DNA from: Lineolata rhizophorae
Lineage: Eukaryota > Ascomycota > Dothideomycetes > Lineolatales > Lineolataceae
DNA length: 64,000 bases
Assembly: GCA_010093515.1 (NCBI GenBank)
Contig: MU001702.1
Location: 14,109-78,108, forward strand
Direction of reading: 5' to 3'
Positions 22,262-33,671 of this stretch are shown here, piece after piece. How positions within the stretch are numbered: the first letter of the stretch is position 1; each line of letters opens with the position of its first letter. The position numbers were made by a program, and so were the translations under genes. The notes under the pieces are model-generated. The model did no database searches. It had not been told where the DNA came from and saw only the letters and a program-made list of their open reading frames with translations.

Positions 22262-23236
22262 ATGGAGAACTACCAGAAGATGGAGAAGATTGGCGAGGGC
22301 ACGTATGGTGTGGTATACAAGGCCCGCGACCTCACCACCAAGGACCAGCGCATCGTCGCGCTCAAGAAGATCCGCCTTGAGGCTGAGGATGAGGGTGTGC
22401 CGTCGACGGCGATCCGCGAGATCTCGCTCCTCAAGGAGATGAACGACCCCAACATCGTGCGGCTGCTCAACATTGTCCACGCCGACGGCCACAAGCTGTA
22501 CCTCGTCTTCGAATACCTCGACTTGGACTTGAAGAAGTACATGGAGGCGCTGCCGGTGAGCCAGGGCGGCCGCGGCAAGGCGTTGCCCGACGGCGCTGCG
22601 CCTGTCCTGCACAACCTTGGCCTCGGCCCGGACATGGTCAAGAAGTTCATGCGCCAGCTGTGCCAGGGCGTGCGCTACTGCCACGCTCACCGCGTGCTGC
22701 ACCGCGACCTGAAGCCGCAGAACCTGCTCATCAACCGTGACGGCAACCTCAAGCTAGCCGACTTCGGGCTCGCGCGCGCCTTCGGCGTCCCGCTGCGCAC
22801 CTACACCCATGAGGTCGTCACCCTCTGGTACCGCTCCCCGGAGATCTTGCTCGGCGGCCGCCAGTACTCGACCGGCGTCGACATGTGGTCCGTCGGCTGC
22901 ATCTTCGCCGAGATGTGCACCCGCAAACCCCTCTTCCCCGGCGACTCTGAGATAGACGAGATCTTCAAGATCTTCCGCGTCCTGGGCACCCCGTCCGAGC
23001 ACGACTGGCCCGGCGTTACCTCCTTCCCGGATTTCAAGCCTTCATTTCCCAAGTGGAACCGAAACGATATCCACGTGTTGGTGCCTTCCCTCGACGAGGC
23101 CGGCCTCGACCTGCTCGACCTCTTGCTCGTGTACGATCCCGCGGGCCGCATCTCGGCAAAGCAAGCCTGCACGCATCCCTACTTTGCCGACGGCGCGTAC
23201 CCGTATGGGGCACGCATGGGCAATGGATACCATTGA
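22262..23236 (+). CDS. cdc2: Cyclin-dependent kinase 1 (Cdc2/Cdc28)
   Basis: Master cell-cycle Ser/Thr kinase of 324 residues; binds cyclins through the PSTAIRE helix (residues 47-53, exact). Other landmarks: glycine loop GEGTYG at 11-16 with inhibitory Thr14/Tyr15, catalytic Lys35, HRDLKPQN at 147-154, DFG at 167-169 and activating Thr182 in [17 protein letters not shown] roughly 20-residue insertion before the alphaD/E region (about 100-122, Gly/Pro-rich) is a feature of filamentous ascomycete CDK1. The C-terminus continues past HPYF with an [13 protein letters not shown] tail. The frame is open from start to stop without an intron. Symbol follows the yeast/fungal cdc2/CDC28 name. Confidence 0.96.
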   Translation: MENYQKMEKIGEGTYGVVYKARDLTTKDQRIVALKKIRLEAEDEGVPSTAIREISLLKEMNDPNIVRLLNIVHADGHKLYLVFEYLDLDLKKYMEALPVSQGGRGKALPDGAAPVLHNLGLGPDMVKKFMRQLCQGVRYCHAHRVLHRDLKPQNLLINRDGNLKLADFGLARAFGVPLRTYTHEVVTLWYRSPEILLGGRQYSTGVDMWSVGCIFAEMCTRKPLFPGDSEIDEIFKIFRVLGTPSEHDWPGVTSFPDFKPSFPKWNRNDIHVLVPSLDEAGLDLLDLLLVYDPAGRISAKQACTHPYFADGAYPYGARMGNGYH

Positions 23237-24141
23237 GTTCGGGGTGTGTGCGTGCCGGCTCTACGACAACCTGACGATGCTGATGATTGAGAACGACGAA
23301 GACGGTAGGAGAGTGTTCTATAGGCCGACGTTAGGATCCGCCGTCATGCGACTCGTACAAGGGGTTTATGGTGGGCACGAAAACGAAAGGTCTCCTTTGA
23401 ACGGCTGCCAGGGCAGGTGTCTCCAAGGTACCATGTCTCATCTCTCGGAGAGACTGTGCCCTAAAACAATTCTGGCTTGCTTACCCTTAGTGCTGTATGT
23501 TTCATATGTTATTCTTCCCTTTTATTTCCTTTGTTTTGATCCCCTACTTGGTTCGGCTCCCCAACTTTTTTTCATGCATGCTTGGAACGGTTAATCGGCG
23601 TTGGTGCGTGAAGCAACTTTTCTTGGCTGGAGACACAACACTTGACATTAATTGGGTAGAGTGTGGCTGGCCAAAGAATCAGGGAATAGGAACAAAGGCT
23701 GGCAAATGGGACACTTTGCTAGTATCTGGGATTTGTGGTGCATGCATGTTGGTTAAGGGAGGGAGAGCCGGAGTCGGGTCCAATTGGGCCATGGGTTCTT
23801 CCAGTATTCTTATCATCAGTGGCAGAGGATTAAAGCCTCTTTGCTAGACACATGCTTTTTGGTTCGGTGACCTGGCAATCCAGAACGTCTTCCTTTCTAA
23901 TCATGCGGGCGGGCAGTTGCACATTGCTCTGGAGGGCTGGTGAAAAATATTAAAGACTAGCCCCTAAAAGTCCATTATAGGTAAACTCAAGCTACAGGCT
24001 TTGTGCATTAACTCGTATCTTTTGAGTCTACGTGTCCACCGTCGCTCTTCCAGGGCATAGGAGTTAGAAGAGCCATTCCACAACTACATGGACCATAAGC
24101 TGCCCAAGTGGAAATATGTTTAAACCCTCATCTCCACCAAT
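23237..24141. other. Intergenic region between convergent genes
   Basis: About 900 bases holding the 3' UTRs of CDK1 (plus) and BUD22 (minus). T-rich from 23490 to 23580. No gene seen. Confidence 0.6.
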
Positions 24142-25590
24142 TTAGTCAAATACCACCTTCTTCCCCTTAAACTCCATACTCATCTTCTGCTCCTTCGCCC
24201 TCTTCGCCGCCTCCCACGACGGATGCAACTTTCCTTCATCATCCCTCTTCCCTTCTTTTGCCCCCTTCCCCTCTCCTTTCTTCCTCCCCGCACCGCCACC
24301 AACCCCTGGCCCGCCAAACCTCCCTGTACTGAAATCCCCACCACATTTCCCCGTGGTCCACCCCTTCTTCCCATCAGTTGGCCTAGCTCCCCTCTTAGCA
24401 TCCCACCCCTCACTCCGCTTGTCCCGCTTCCCACCGTTCCCATGGCGCGAAGCGGGCCCCGCCGCGCCGCGGACCCGCTGTGCCTGTTGCAGGTGCCGCG
24501 CCTCGCGCCCGTACTTTTGCTCCCAGAGCTGGCGGCGCGCGCGCTGGCCCGGGCGGTTGCGCCGCTGAGGCTCGGGCTCGGGAGAGAAGTCGGCGCGGCG
24601 GAGGTCGTCTTCGGAGTCGCTTTCAGAGGTGCCGCCGGACCAGTACCCGCCTGTGGTCAGAGAGGGAAGAAAGGCAGACTTGTCGTGGCAGGTGGGGAGG
24701 TCATAACCGTCGGCGGCAGGAGCCGGGGAGGCTGAGGGGCCGACGTCGGTGCCTCGGCGAGCGTGAGGCGCGAAGTGATCATGGGTTGAATCGGGAGGTG
24801 TGGGCGCAGGCCCATTTGGCTGTGCAGACTCATCGTTCCCCTTTTGAGAGGGACGCTGGATATGCTCTACGTCATATGCTCCATACTCAGGCGACCCTCT
24901 CCTTGCGCTCTTATACTCCTTCATATCTGCTTCCTCTTCCTGTTCTTTTCTCGGCCCCTTTCTCTGCCTTTTCTCCCCTTTCCCGTTCCCCGCCATCCCA
25001 CCTCCCAGCCCCAACACCCTCCTCACCCCCTCTTTCGCCTCCGTAATTGCCTCCACCGTCGCCCTCGCCTTGCACATCCGTCCCAACACATTTGCCGTCG
25101 CCTCATCCACCGTCTCCACTCTGTCCCCATCCTGACCATTCGCCCCAACTGGTGGCGGTAGCGCCTCATCTAGCACTCCGCCCCGCGCCCTTAATACCGG
25201 CCCCATCCCTTTCTCCTTTAACAGCATCTTGCGTAGATACCGCCTCGCCGTGCTCTGCACATTCATGGCTTTCAATGCCGCCTCTTCGGCATCGAATCTG
25301 GCCAGCGTTTCCTCGAGAGATTCTTTGTCCTTGCGCTCTGCGTCTTTGAAGGCATCCCCGGGGAGGGGCCCCTCGGGCCCAGCTACTGGGCCGCTTGCGG
25401 CGCTAGTGCGCTTCCGTCGCCGCGTGAGCTTCTGCTTCTCGAAGGCCTTGGCGAGTTTGAGGCCGCGCGCGACGGCCCGCTGGGAGCGCTGCAGATGCCG
25501 TAGGAGGGCGGCGTCGCGGCGGGCCTCCACGACGGCGTCCTCATTGGTATCACCAGTATCGATGATGGGCCGTTTACGCTTGCCGGGCAT
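24142..25590 (-). CDS. BUD22: BUD22-like ribosome biogenesis factor
   Basis: Nucleolar protein needed for 18S rRNA maturation and 40S assembly in yeast (human relative SRFBP1). Single exon of 482 residues. The N-terminal half is helical and charged (HLQRSQRAVARGLKLAKAFE, then ARRYLRKMLLKEKGMGPVL). An acidic SESDSEDD patch is followed by the family signature RNRPGQRARRQLWEQKYG and AKHL-like text. It ends in LHPSWEAAKRAKEQ and GKKVVFD, the usual BUD22 terminus. The middle and the pre-C-terminal stretch are Gly/Lys-rich and disordered. The ATG at 25590 begins MPGKRKRP, a basic nuclear-type start. Identification rests on the two C-terminal motifs and overall layout. Confidence 0.85.
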   Translation of the reverse strand: MPGKRKRPIIDTGDTNEDAVVEARRDAALLRHLQRSQRAVARGLKLAKAFEKQKLTRRRKRTSAASGPVAGPEGPLPGDAFKDAERKDKESLEETLARFDAEEAALKAMNVQSTARRYLRKMLLKEKGMGPVLRARGGVLDEALPPPVGANGQDGDRVETVDEATANVLGRMCKARATVEAITEAKEGVRRVLGLGGGMAGNGKGEKRQRKGPRKEQEEEADMKEYKSARRGSPEYGAYDVEHIQRPSQKGNDESAQPNGPAPTPPDSTHDHFAPHARRGTDVGPSASPAPAADGYDLPTCHDKSAFLPSLTTGGYWSGGTSESDSEDDLRRADFSPEPEPQRRNRPGQRARRQLWEQKYGREARHLQQAQRVRGAAGPASRHGNGGKRDKRSEGWDAKRGARPTDGKKGWTTGKCGGDFSTGRFGGPGVGGGAGRKKGEGKGAKEGKRDDEGKLHPSWEAAKRAKEQKMSMEFKGKKVVFD

Positions 25591-26038
25591 GTTTTCAGTA
25601 AGAAATTGAGAGACTGTTTAGACTTTAGTGTGTAATAGAAGGCCCTACGAGATGGGAGGTCGCTGGAGAAAAAATCGGCACTTTGAGCATGCAAAGGCGG
25701 TGAGACAGGCGGCATGAAGGCACGAAGGGCTGGCTGAGCGTCACGTGTAGCGCTTCCCCATCAAGTTCCGCTTCGCTGATTCCAACCTTCCTCCAGAAAA
25801 TATCCATCCCTTCACAAGCCGCACTATTCCCCACACACGACCGTCTACTTGCTAAATTTACATCGCCGAGGCTCAAAAGCAATTCGCAACACCGAGGCGA
25901 TTTTCAAACCGGCTTAAACGATCAAGTTCTTGCATAAGTTCTGCACCAACCCAGCGCCACAGAAACATCTTTGATCTAGCATCCACTAGGGGTCTAGCTC
26001 TCTTCTTAAGAATTCTCAGCATATCTCCTCGAAACAAA
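25591..26038. promoter_or_regulatory. Divergent promoter, BUD22 / SYF2
   Basis: 448 bases between two divergent ATG codons (25590 minus, 26039 plus). Both products serve RNA processing (rRNA and pre-mRNA). No specific element recognised. Confidence 0.55.
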
Positions 26039-26893
26039 ATGGCAGAACCTTCGTCACCGCCAAAAGGCGACGAAGCGACTCCGGCGCCCGCCACCGCGGG
26101 CGACACGACCACCGCAGCCAACGCCTCTTCCACCGACGCTCCTTCAGCCTCCGCAGCCGCATCCTCACAAAACGAGCGCATGGCCCGTTTCAAAGCCCTC
26201 CAAGCACGTCAAGTGGCAGCACGCAAATCCAACCTCAAAGAGTCCACCGCCGAAACCCAACGCGCCTCGGTCGACCAGTCGCAGCTAGTCTCGGTAACGC
26301 GCAAGCATGCCAACGCGTCTCAAAAGCTCCTGAAAGCGGACGCGGCGGCTGCGGGCGAGGACTTCGAGCGCAAGCGCGCGTGGGACTGGACGGTCGACGA
26401 GGCCGAGGCTTGGGACCGCCGGCAGGCCAAGCGCGCGGCGCACCGGGCCGACGTCGCCTTCCAGGACTACTCGCAGATGGCGCGCAAAGTGTACAAGCGG
26501 CAACTCCGGCAGCTGGGCGAGGCGGACCTGGAGGGATACCAGCGACAGAAGGCGGCGGCGTTGGAGCGAGCGGCGAAGAAGGAAGGCTTGCAGATTGTGG
26601 AGACGGAGGACGAGCTTGTCGCAGTGGATGATACGTTCAACGGGTTGCCGGAAACTATGGATTTCGCCAAGCATCGGCCGGAGAAAGAGAAGGTGGATCG
26701 GTTGATTTCGGAGATGAGGAAGGCGGAGGAGGTCAAGTTGAAGAAGAGGAGAGATAGGGGCAAGGGCGAGGATGATAGCGATGTCACGTACATCAACGAG
26801 AAGAACAAGCAGTTCAATGATAAGCTGCGCAGGTTCTATGACAAGTATACGAAGGATATCAGGGATAGCTTCGAGCGGGGAACAGCGCTTTAG
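26039..26893 (+). CDS. SYF2: Pre-mRNA splicing factor SYF2
   Basis: Component of the Prp19-associated (NineTeen) complex of the spliceosome. Single exon of 284 residues. The first about 45 residues are Ala/Thr/Ser/Pro-rich and disordered. The conserved core runs from NERMARFKALQARQ through RKRAWDWTVDEAEAWDRR, FQDYSQMARKVYKRQLRQL and DLEGYQRQKAAALERA to the signature VTYINEKNKQFNDKLRRFYD and the C-terminal TKDIRDSFERGTAL. Order and spacing match SYF2 throughout. The ATG lies in caaaatggc context. Confidence 0.93.
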   Translation: MAEPSSPPKGDEATPAPATAGDTTTAANASSTDAPSASAAASSQNERMARFKALQARQVAARKSNLKESTAETQRASVDQSQLVSVTRKHANASQKLLKADAAAAGEDFERKRAWDWTVDEAEAWDRRQAKRAAHRADVAFQDYSQMARKVYKRQLRQLGEADLEGYQRQKAAALERAAKKEGLQIVETEDELVAVDDTFNGLPETMDFAKHRPEKEKVDRLISEMRKAEEVKLKKRRDRGKGEDDSDVTYINEKNKQFNDKLRRFYDKYTKDIRDSFERGTAL

Positions 26894-27889
26894 GGAGGTG
26901 GACGACTGCGGGTTTAGGTCTCCTTTACCTTTGATTTTTGGTTTTCTAAAGGATCGGGCATCTGGCTGGCGTCTATTATTTTGAGAGCTGTACCTGTCTT
27001 TTCGGCGCGTCATTAAGAGCATGTTTGCAATCAGCCAATGCTATTGCGGACTGAAGTATCCCTATCACTGCTGATTCTTTCACGATACCAAATATCAAGA
27101 TCCACGACAGCACAGTCTATTGAAGCTTAGTCGGTACCGTGCAATGCGCGCACTGATTGATTTCGTCGGCTTCATGCCCTGTGTTCCAAGATTGAAACTT
27201 GGCTGCAGTGCTGAGTATGCCGTGGTACCATGACACTGTCACTAGGCTCGACACTAGGATTGACTACTACGAAGGTACGTACATTAGCCTCTGGCCCCAG
27301 CTTTCAGTGCTCGAGTACGACATCATGTTGGCGCGAGCGCTATCTCTCAATACGCCTGCCAAAACTACGACACTAGTACGTAGTATGCCGCACTCGAGCA
27401 AGATCGACGAGATTGGCGACAGTCCAGATCGATCTGGTGTAGGCCTCGACATCTTTTGAGGGTTTGTGGGCCCACGGTGGGAGCCTTCGCGGTGCAAAAT
27501 GACATCACCCCAGCAAGATCATCGCATGAGACGACGACATGATCCACCGGCTCTGCCGTCCGTATATCTTGCGCCGCCGAGCCCGCATAGCTTCATATTT
27601 CCGCCCGAAATTTACAGCAAATTGTCTTCCCTAATATCCTCGCCAAGTGGTATCTAATTTTTTGTTCGGTCGTCTAATTTCACTTCTCCTATGCGTCCTG
27701 GGAGCTACAGGCCTCGGTAGCACATCGTTCCACTCTGCCAAGACGCGCGCACGCTCGCACAGGCTATTAGCTCGACTTCTTATTGCGACGCTCGCCGCTT
27801 CACCGACGCACCCCGTGTACTCCGTGCACCTCTTCTCTCCATTCTTACCTTCTGCTCCTCCTTCTCTTGTCTAGTAAACTACCGCACCA
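26894..27889. other. Intergenic region, promoter of SLM1-like gene
   Basis: About 1 kb. The first 150 bases are the SYF2 3' region. The rest leads into the SLM1-like gene and becomes CT-rich from 27740. Two TACGTA palindromes occur at 27276 and 27377. No other gene seen. Confidence 0.55.
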
Positions 27890-29615
27890 ATGTCTTCTCC
27901 AACGGAATCTCTACCCCGCAGAACGACCACCATGGGTACCGACGACGACGCCGTACCTGGCGAGGACACCAGCGAGGTATGTACCGAATGGAGTCTGAAC
28001 GCTCTGCCGGACGTGCAGCATGGCTCTCATCGCGATTAGCGGAACACAAGGAGGGACCCAAGGCTGATGATAGGGGTCGACAGGTCACCAAGCTCATGCT
28101 CGAGCGCCTCCAGGCCTTCAAGCATGCCGTTGGTTACATTGAAGACTATATTACGGCGACGGAGAAGGCGCACAATTCGCACGGCAAAGAGTATGAACGA
28201 GTTCTCAAGGTGAGTCTTGTTACCGCCTGCCAAAGGCGACTGTGGTTAGGTCGATTGAATCACATTGCGAGACTAACAATGGAATTCCGAGCACGTAGAC
28301 TGTGTCGCATCCCCTTAAGGAGGGGCACCACTTCGACCAGCAACTCGGCGGGATCGCGGGCATGTTCGACAACATCCGTTCCAACACGCAAGGCATCGCC
28401 AACTCGCACCACGAGACGGCCAAGACGCTCAAGGGCAGCGTGCTTCCGATGTTCGAGCGCCTTCACGCCGAGATCAAGAACAAGAGCAAGGAGCTGAACA
28501 AGGGTGCGGGAAAGCAGTCCAAGACGGTGGATAAGGCGCGTAACACGACGCAGAAGCACATCGAGCTACTCGGACAGCACACGGCCACGTTCGACAGCAC
28601 GGGAGGCAAAATGAGCGCGGCCGACGATCCTTACGTGCTGCAGCGCGGCGTCTACCACCGCCTAAACAAGCAGGTCGTGGAGGAGAACAATAATCGGCAG
28701 GATCTATTGTCCGTGCAAGACAGTTTGAAGAAGTTCGAGGCGCACGTCATCGAGGTTATACAACAAGGCTTAGGCTCCTTCAATCAGGTAGTGTCTGGCC
28801 AGGCGGAGCAGACACGCGCGATGTACGGAAACATCGTTGCGACGGCGCACGCGATACCACCTGACTTCGAGTGGAAGGGCTTCATCGCACGAAACGAAGG
28901 CGTCCTGATCAACCCGGACAACCCGCCGCGAACTGTCTCTTCAATTTCCTTCCCCAACCAGGACCACCGCGCCACGCAACCCGTCATCGCAGGTGCCCTC
29001 GAGCGCAAGAGCAAGATGTTGCGCCGCTATGAGACAGCCTATTACGCCCTCACGCCGGCCAAGTACCTACACGAGTTCAAAACCGACGACGACTTCGGCC
29101 GTGAACCAACCCCTGAGTTGTCGCTCTACCTCCCGGACTGCGTCGTGGGCGCCATCGACGGCACAAAGTTCCACATCAAGGGCAAGGACGTCTCCAAGGG
29201 CAAAGTCGGCAACACCTTCTCCATGAGCCACGAGCTTCAGTTCAAGGCCCACACGCCCTCGGACGCCCAGCAATGGTGGGACGCGATTCGCGCTGCCGCC
29301 GGCCAGGTCACGGCTGAGCAGCCACCACCGTCAGAGCCCACGTCGCCCGAGGTCGCCCGCAAGGAGAGCCAGCCCACCAGTACGGACGGGAGCCCGGCAC
29401 CGGCTGCTGCGGCGGCCGAGACTCCATCGGCAGAGAAGAAAGAGCCGACTGAGCCGGCCGAGCCGGCAAACGCGTCCACGGCGCAGTCGCCGACTAATGG
29501 CGAGGCGTCGGGTACTGGTGAGGCGTCGGGAAGTGGCGGGGCGTCGGGACCGCCGCCCAGCTGGTCCGCGCAGGGTGAGGCAAAGAAGGAAGAGGAGAAG
29601 AAGACTGAGGCGTAG
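27890..29615 (+). CDS. SLM1/SLM2-like BAR-PH protein, TORC2 effector
   Basis: Plasma-membrane PI(4,5)P2-binding adaptor; in yeast Slm1/2 act downstream of TORC2, in eisosomes and with calcineurin. Model: exons 27890-27976, 28084-28209 and 28299-29615, all phase 0, with GTATGT..ACAG and GTGAGT..GTAG introns (CTAAC branch in intron 2), giving 509 residues. The N-terminal F-BAR-like helical region starts at VTKLMLERLQAFKHAVGYIE and includes SHPLKEGHHFDQQLGGIAGM and long Lys/Gln/Glu helices up to about residue 270. FEWKGFIARNEGVLI links to a PH domain from about residue 300 (GALERKSKMLRRYETAYYAL ... QWWDAIRAAAG, to about 405). A Pro/Ser/Glu/Ala-rich disordered tail follows. Confidence 0.9.
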
Positions 29616-30024
29616 TTAGCCCGTTCGCATGCCGGCGCGACTGGAATGTCCTCAAGTAGTCGTTTCTTTGAGCGGTTGCGTTCTCGTGCTGCCTTTTGAG
29701 CTAGGGATGATGAAAACATATCAATCCATGTGTAGTACTGGACCCTCGCTGCGTTGGGAAGATACCTTTAGTCGTTATTTTCTGTTGTTCCTAGTCTAGT
29801 ATTATGTTTCATTGACCATTCCGTCGCCGTGATATAATAAGTACAGATTGTAATGTCGTCTATGACTTTCTAGTCCGAATTGTCATCACATTCATACCGA
29901 ACGTCCCAATTGCTCTGAATTGAATGATTTAAGGATCGCAATATAGATTCGGTCACTCCACTATGATCAATGCGTCCTCGAACCCTTCTCCTCCTCTCAC
30001 TATCTTCAGTCCCAGGACTCATCA
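29616..30024. other. Intergenic region between convergent genes
   Basis: 409 bases with 3' regions of the SLM1-like gene (plus) and the small membrane protein (minus). AT-rich around 29800-29960. No gene seen. Confidence 0.6.
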
Positions 30025-30706
30025 CTACAAAGCCCGCGCCAAAAATGCCACTAAAACTCCGACCATCGATAACAACCCTGCGCTAAGGGCAATCCCGTTT
30101 TGCCAATCTCTGTTCCCCATCCCAACCAGCGCGCCTATACCCGCACACACCACAATCGGCACCGCGACTTGAATCCCTAGCCGCGATGCGTCTACTCGAT
30201 AGCTCACTAGATACGCCTGCGACCCGTGCGTCGCATCAAGCGTCCGCGTCAGATCCACTTTGAAGAAACAAACGGTATAGCTGCCGGAAGCTCTTTGGGC
30301 GGGCGAGGACGCGTGGACGAGTGAAAGCTTCAGTTGAAGCGCTATCTAGAATGCGGGTGGTAAGGAAGGCTTCGGTAGGAAGACCGAGCAGGGCGCGGGC
30401 GTCGCTGCAGATGATCTGAAAGTCGGTGTTATTGTGTTTTCGTTTGATGCTTTGGCGGATTGGTCAGTGAGGGATCTTTACGGAAGATAGAGTTGCGACT
30501 TCCAGAGCAAATTTGCGGCAAAGAACGAAGCGGTTGAAAGAGCGGTGGAGTGGGATAATGCGGGTAGTGTATACGGTTCGCATTTTGTTGATGACTGTAT
30601 CGGGGTTGTCGAATGGCAGGACTTCGATCAGATGGAGGTGGGAGCGCCCAGAGGGCGACTCAATAACGATGCGCCAGTGGGCGACTGGATCACGCTGAGG
30701 ACTCAT
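30025..30706 (-). CDS. Small predicted membrane protein, unknown function
   Basis: Tentative model: exon 1 30706-30482, intron 30481-30346 (GTAAAG..TTCTAG), exon 2 30345-30025, giving 181 residues in phase 0. Exon 1 starts MSPQRDPVAHWRIVIESPSG and looks like a folded domain. Exon 2 ends with two hydrophobic segments, roughly IQVAVPIVVCAGIGALVGM and GIALSAGLLSMVGVLVAFL, separated by GNRDWQNG; the DWxNG turn between two helices recalls uncharacterised fungal membrane proteins. An alternative acceptor at 30416 would add a segment in another frame and require a further intron, so the middle is unsure. Function unknown; this could also be a degraded gene. Confidence 0.4.
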
Positions 30707-33332
30707 GTCTTGTGACGTTTGGACTTGAATAATCTTGAATGGCCTAGATTGGGGTTTCCCATCCTCAATTAATAGTAAAGCTCCTAAGAGGTGTGCAAGT
30801 CTAAATAAGGAGCATATTTATGCAGCTATGTAATAGGGGCCGAGTTCGAGGTGTGAGCTGCAAGAGAATATCAATGGAGTCGCATTTCAGGTACTTCGAA
30901 GCGTTTGCACGGTTATTCGGACACATAATCGAGCCGAGGAGCAACTAGTCGACCGCATACATGGTTCCTTGGCAATAGAGGGTATGCGAATGGCGGTCTT
31001 TCTATCGCAAGTCCTTGTGGAAGCCGTGAGGCCGGGCGCGTCAGTCAGTTTCATTTCTTATGTACAGCGGTCAAAATAGGAGCAACAGCTCCACGGTTTG
31101 AGGCACTTCTGCTTTTTTCGGAAGGCAAGAATTAACGATTACATGCAAGTTCAGAAGACGTATTGCTTTCGCTTCGATCTGATCGTTCGGCCCCACAATC
31201 ATATTGTTGTTGCTGTCTTTGTCTCATGTATTTTGTATTCCTACTTCACTTCTGAGACTGGTCAGTTCACTTTTCCATTCCTGGCACGGCTGACTGATAC
31301 CTCTGGTTTGCAAAACCTGACAATCAAAAGGTTCACAGCCGCTAAGTTCGATTCCAAATTTCTGGGGGCACGGGACTGTATTACACGCGATCAACAATAA
31401 TACGTGACAACTTCAAGTAGCTATTTTATCTCAGTGCTCCCATTGTCGACCCCGGTGGAAGACTAAGAGACAATCTCGGCAAAGAAGCCTGAATCCCAGA
31501 GCCTTCGTAACCAAGATACGCTCGCGGAATCTTCCCCGCCGGTCAAGCAGTGCTTTCGTCGCTCTGTTTATTGAGAACAAGCACAACTCTTTACTGTCAG
31601 AGCCTCGACTATCGTTTCTAGCCAAGTTAGGTACAACCAATGTTGAGATTTCTTGGTTGCCTTTGATGTTTCTCAACTCTGTTGTACGCTTGCTCCATCA
31701 AGCATAGTTATTTATTGTATCCTTATGGTTGAAAATGCTTACAATGTTTGGATTTCTCAATCGCTGAGGTGGCCTGGATAACCGCTCACTCATCGTGGGA
31801 ATGAGTTTTTTCAGGGTATTTCTGCTGTAGTCTCATAGTACCTCTACAATGGGAGTCATTCTAGGCTCGTTGTGGAGAGATGGCCTGGCTGTAGCGGCCA
31901 GGGACGCTTCTATTCGCGACAGTGATATCCCGAAGTGCCCAGAGAATATCGCAATGTACTAGAAGTTTCCACAAGCGCCATAGTGGAATCGGATCAGCAT
32001 CCTCATCGAGTATATCTGGCAATAACCCGAACGACCAGCTCTAGTCCGGAAGGCTTTAACTTTCGGCAGGTCGGCGGGGAAGAATTGAGGAAGATGAGAG
32101 CGGACATGGTAGTCGAACTCCGAATTCCAGCCTACGATCTCGTTAGCTGACGAGGGGAACCATCTATCCCTTTTACGGCACGGTCCAAGAAGTTGTAAAA
32201 GTCGCTAGAGTTTTCTGTAGATATCCGAATTAACGAACGTGCAGCCTCACAGTCTTTATGGCGTAGCACGACACCCGGTTTAAGTGCTAACAGTCCGCCA
32301 TAGGCCACATATTCTTCGAATGCACTGCATACAAATAAAACCTTATGAACTATACTAGGAGTACTTCCGCAAGTTGGACCATAGCAGTCACGGATATGGC
32401 TGGCCTAGAAGTAATTGACGTCGGTCACAAAGAGAAAGATAAGGGGATTTACGGACTGATATTGTAGCGACGCCATTAGCACTGTCCGCGCCTCTCCCAA
32501 ATCCAGACCATCCTAAGCAAGTACCGCCACAGGAACGATCACGGTTGGGGACTCTAGGCCATAGAGTTAGGGAGGGAACCCAACGAGGAACAATGGCGGG
32601 GATATCTGAGAGTTGAATTTGATCGAAGATTTGATGCGCGGAGTTAACTGTATTATAGAGCTGTCGAGTGGTGAGGTTCTGACGGAGGCTGTGGAGTCTT
32701 TGAGGCGCATTTACGTGTCAGAATGGCCAGGCAAAGGCTATGGCCTGAGCATGCTATCTCTCCACTCCGTCACGCTACTTCAAACTATGCGAAAATCACT
32801 CCGAGTCCACTTACACCCGCCGCAGTCGAACCTAGGGTACGCAGAACTACGCTCGACCACGGACGCCGAACTAAACCTTAACATGGAGGATGTGCCGAAC
32901 AAATCACAAGATAACCTTGTAGGTCTAGGAGCGGATTCGCCGTGAGGATCCGGAAGCTCGAACGTGTCGCAGAAGCTGTCGGGTTACTATTCGGAGGCGT
33001 CTGACTCTAATGTCGCCGTATGAAAAGCTCCAGTTCAACCAAAGGATGGGCTCAAGTTCAACCAATGGAGTCAGCGATTTTTGACTTGAATCGAGCCGCG
33101 AGAGCATGGATGTTTAGAAGCTTTAACATGTTTACGACGAATAGTATGTTGGAGAAGTTGTTTCCGTTGCAAGCGTCACGACACAGTTGGCGTATGCCAC
33201 CAAGGCGTTGAAAGAGATGATATTATGAATATACCTTCCCTACCACTTCCGCAGTTTACCAGGAGGCCCATCCGAAATCTGATTTTGCCTTCTTCCTTTC
33301 CCAAGGTCCAAGCCGGCTAACAATTTTTCACC
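30707..33332. other. Gene-poor AT-rich region
   Basis: 2.6 kb with no open frame I can support. Short frames at 31098-31400 and 32613-32945 lack motifs and splice context. The AT-rich texture with dense stops resembles old, mutated repeat DNA. Confidence 0.5.
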
Positions 33333-33671
33333 TCAAGACTTCTCGACTTGCTCCTTCCCTTTCCGCTGCAACTCCTCCATATGCCCTTTGTGGTCCTTGA
33401 CTTGGTCTCTGTCCGCCTTGACCCCGCTCTCACTCCCGCTAGCTAGCTGCTCGTCCCAATTGCCTTTGCCCTCGGCCTGCTGGCGCAGATGCTCTCGCTT
33501 GCGCGCCTCCGCTTCGTCGGGGTTGGGTGCTTTATCTTCCTTTAGCCGATTTGGGGCGGACGATGTGAATGCGCGAGGTATTGTTCTTCTAGTGCTGGTA
33601 GCAATATGGGGCGACAATGTTGTCGAAGGTGCGGTTGCCAGGAGGGCGCGTCGCCGAGCGAGGCAAAACAT
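33333..33671 (-). CDS. Small predicted mitochondrial protein, conserved hypothetical
   Basis: Single exon of 112 residues. The N-terminus MFCLARRRALLATAPSTTL is Arg/Ser/Ala-rich without acids, and RAFTSSAPN near residue 36 looks like a presequence cleavage region, so mitochondrial import is likely. The mature part is highly charged and helical (DEAEARKREHLRQQAEGKGN, then NWDEQLASGSESGVKADR and HMEELQRKGKEQ). The pattern recalls small fungal mitochondrial proteins of unknown role. An upstream in-frame ATG at 33767 would add 32 residues and hide the presequence, so I prefer 33671. Confidence 0.7.
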   Translation of the reverse strand: MFCLARRRALLATAPSTTLSPHIATSTRRTIPRAFTSSAPNRLKEDKAPNPDEAEARKREHLRQQAEGKGNWDEQLASGSESGVKADRDQVKDHKGHMEELQRKGKEQVEKS

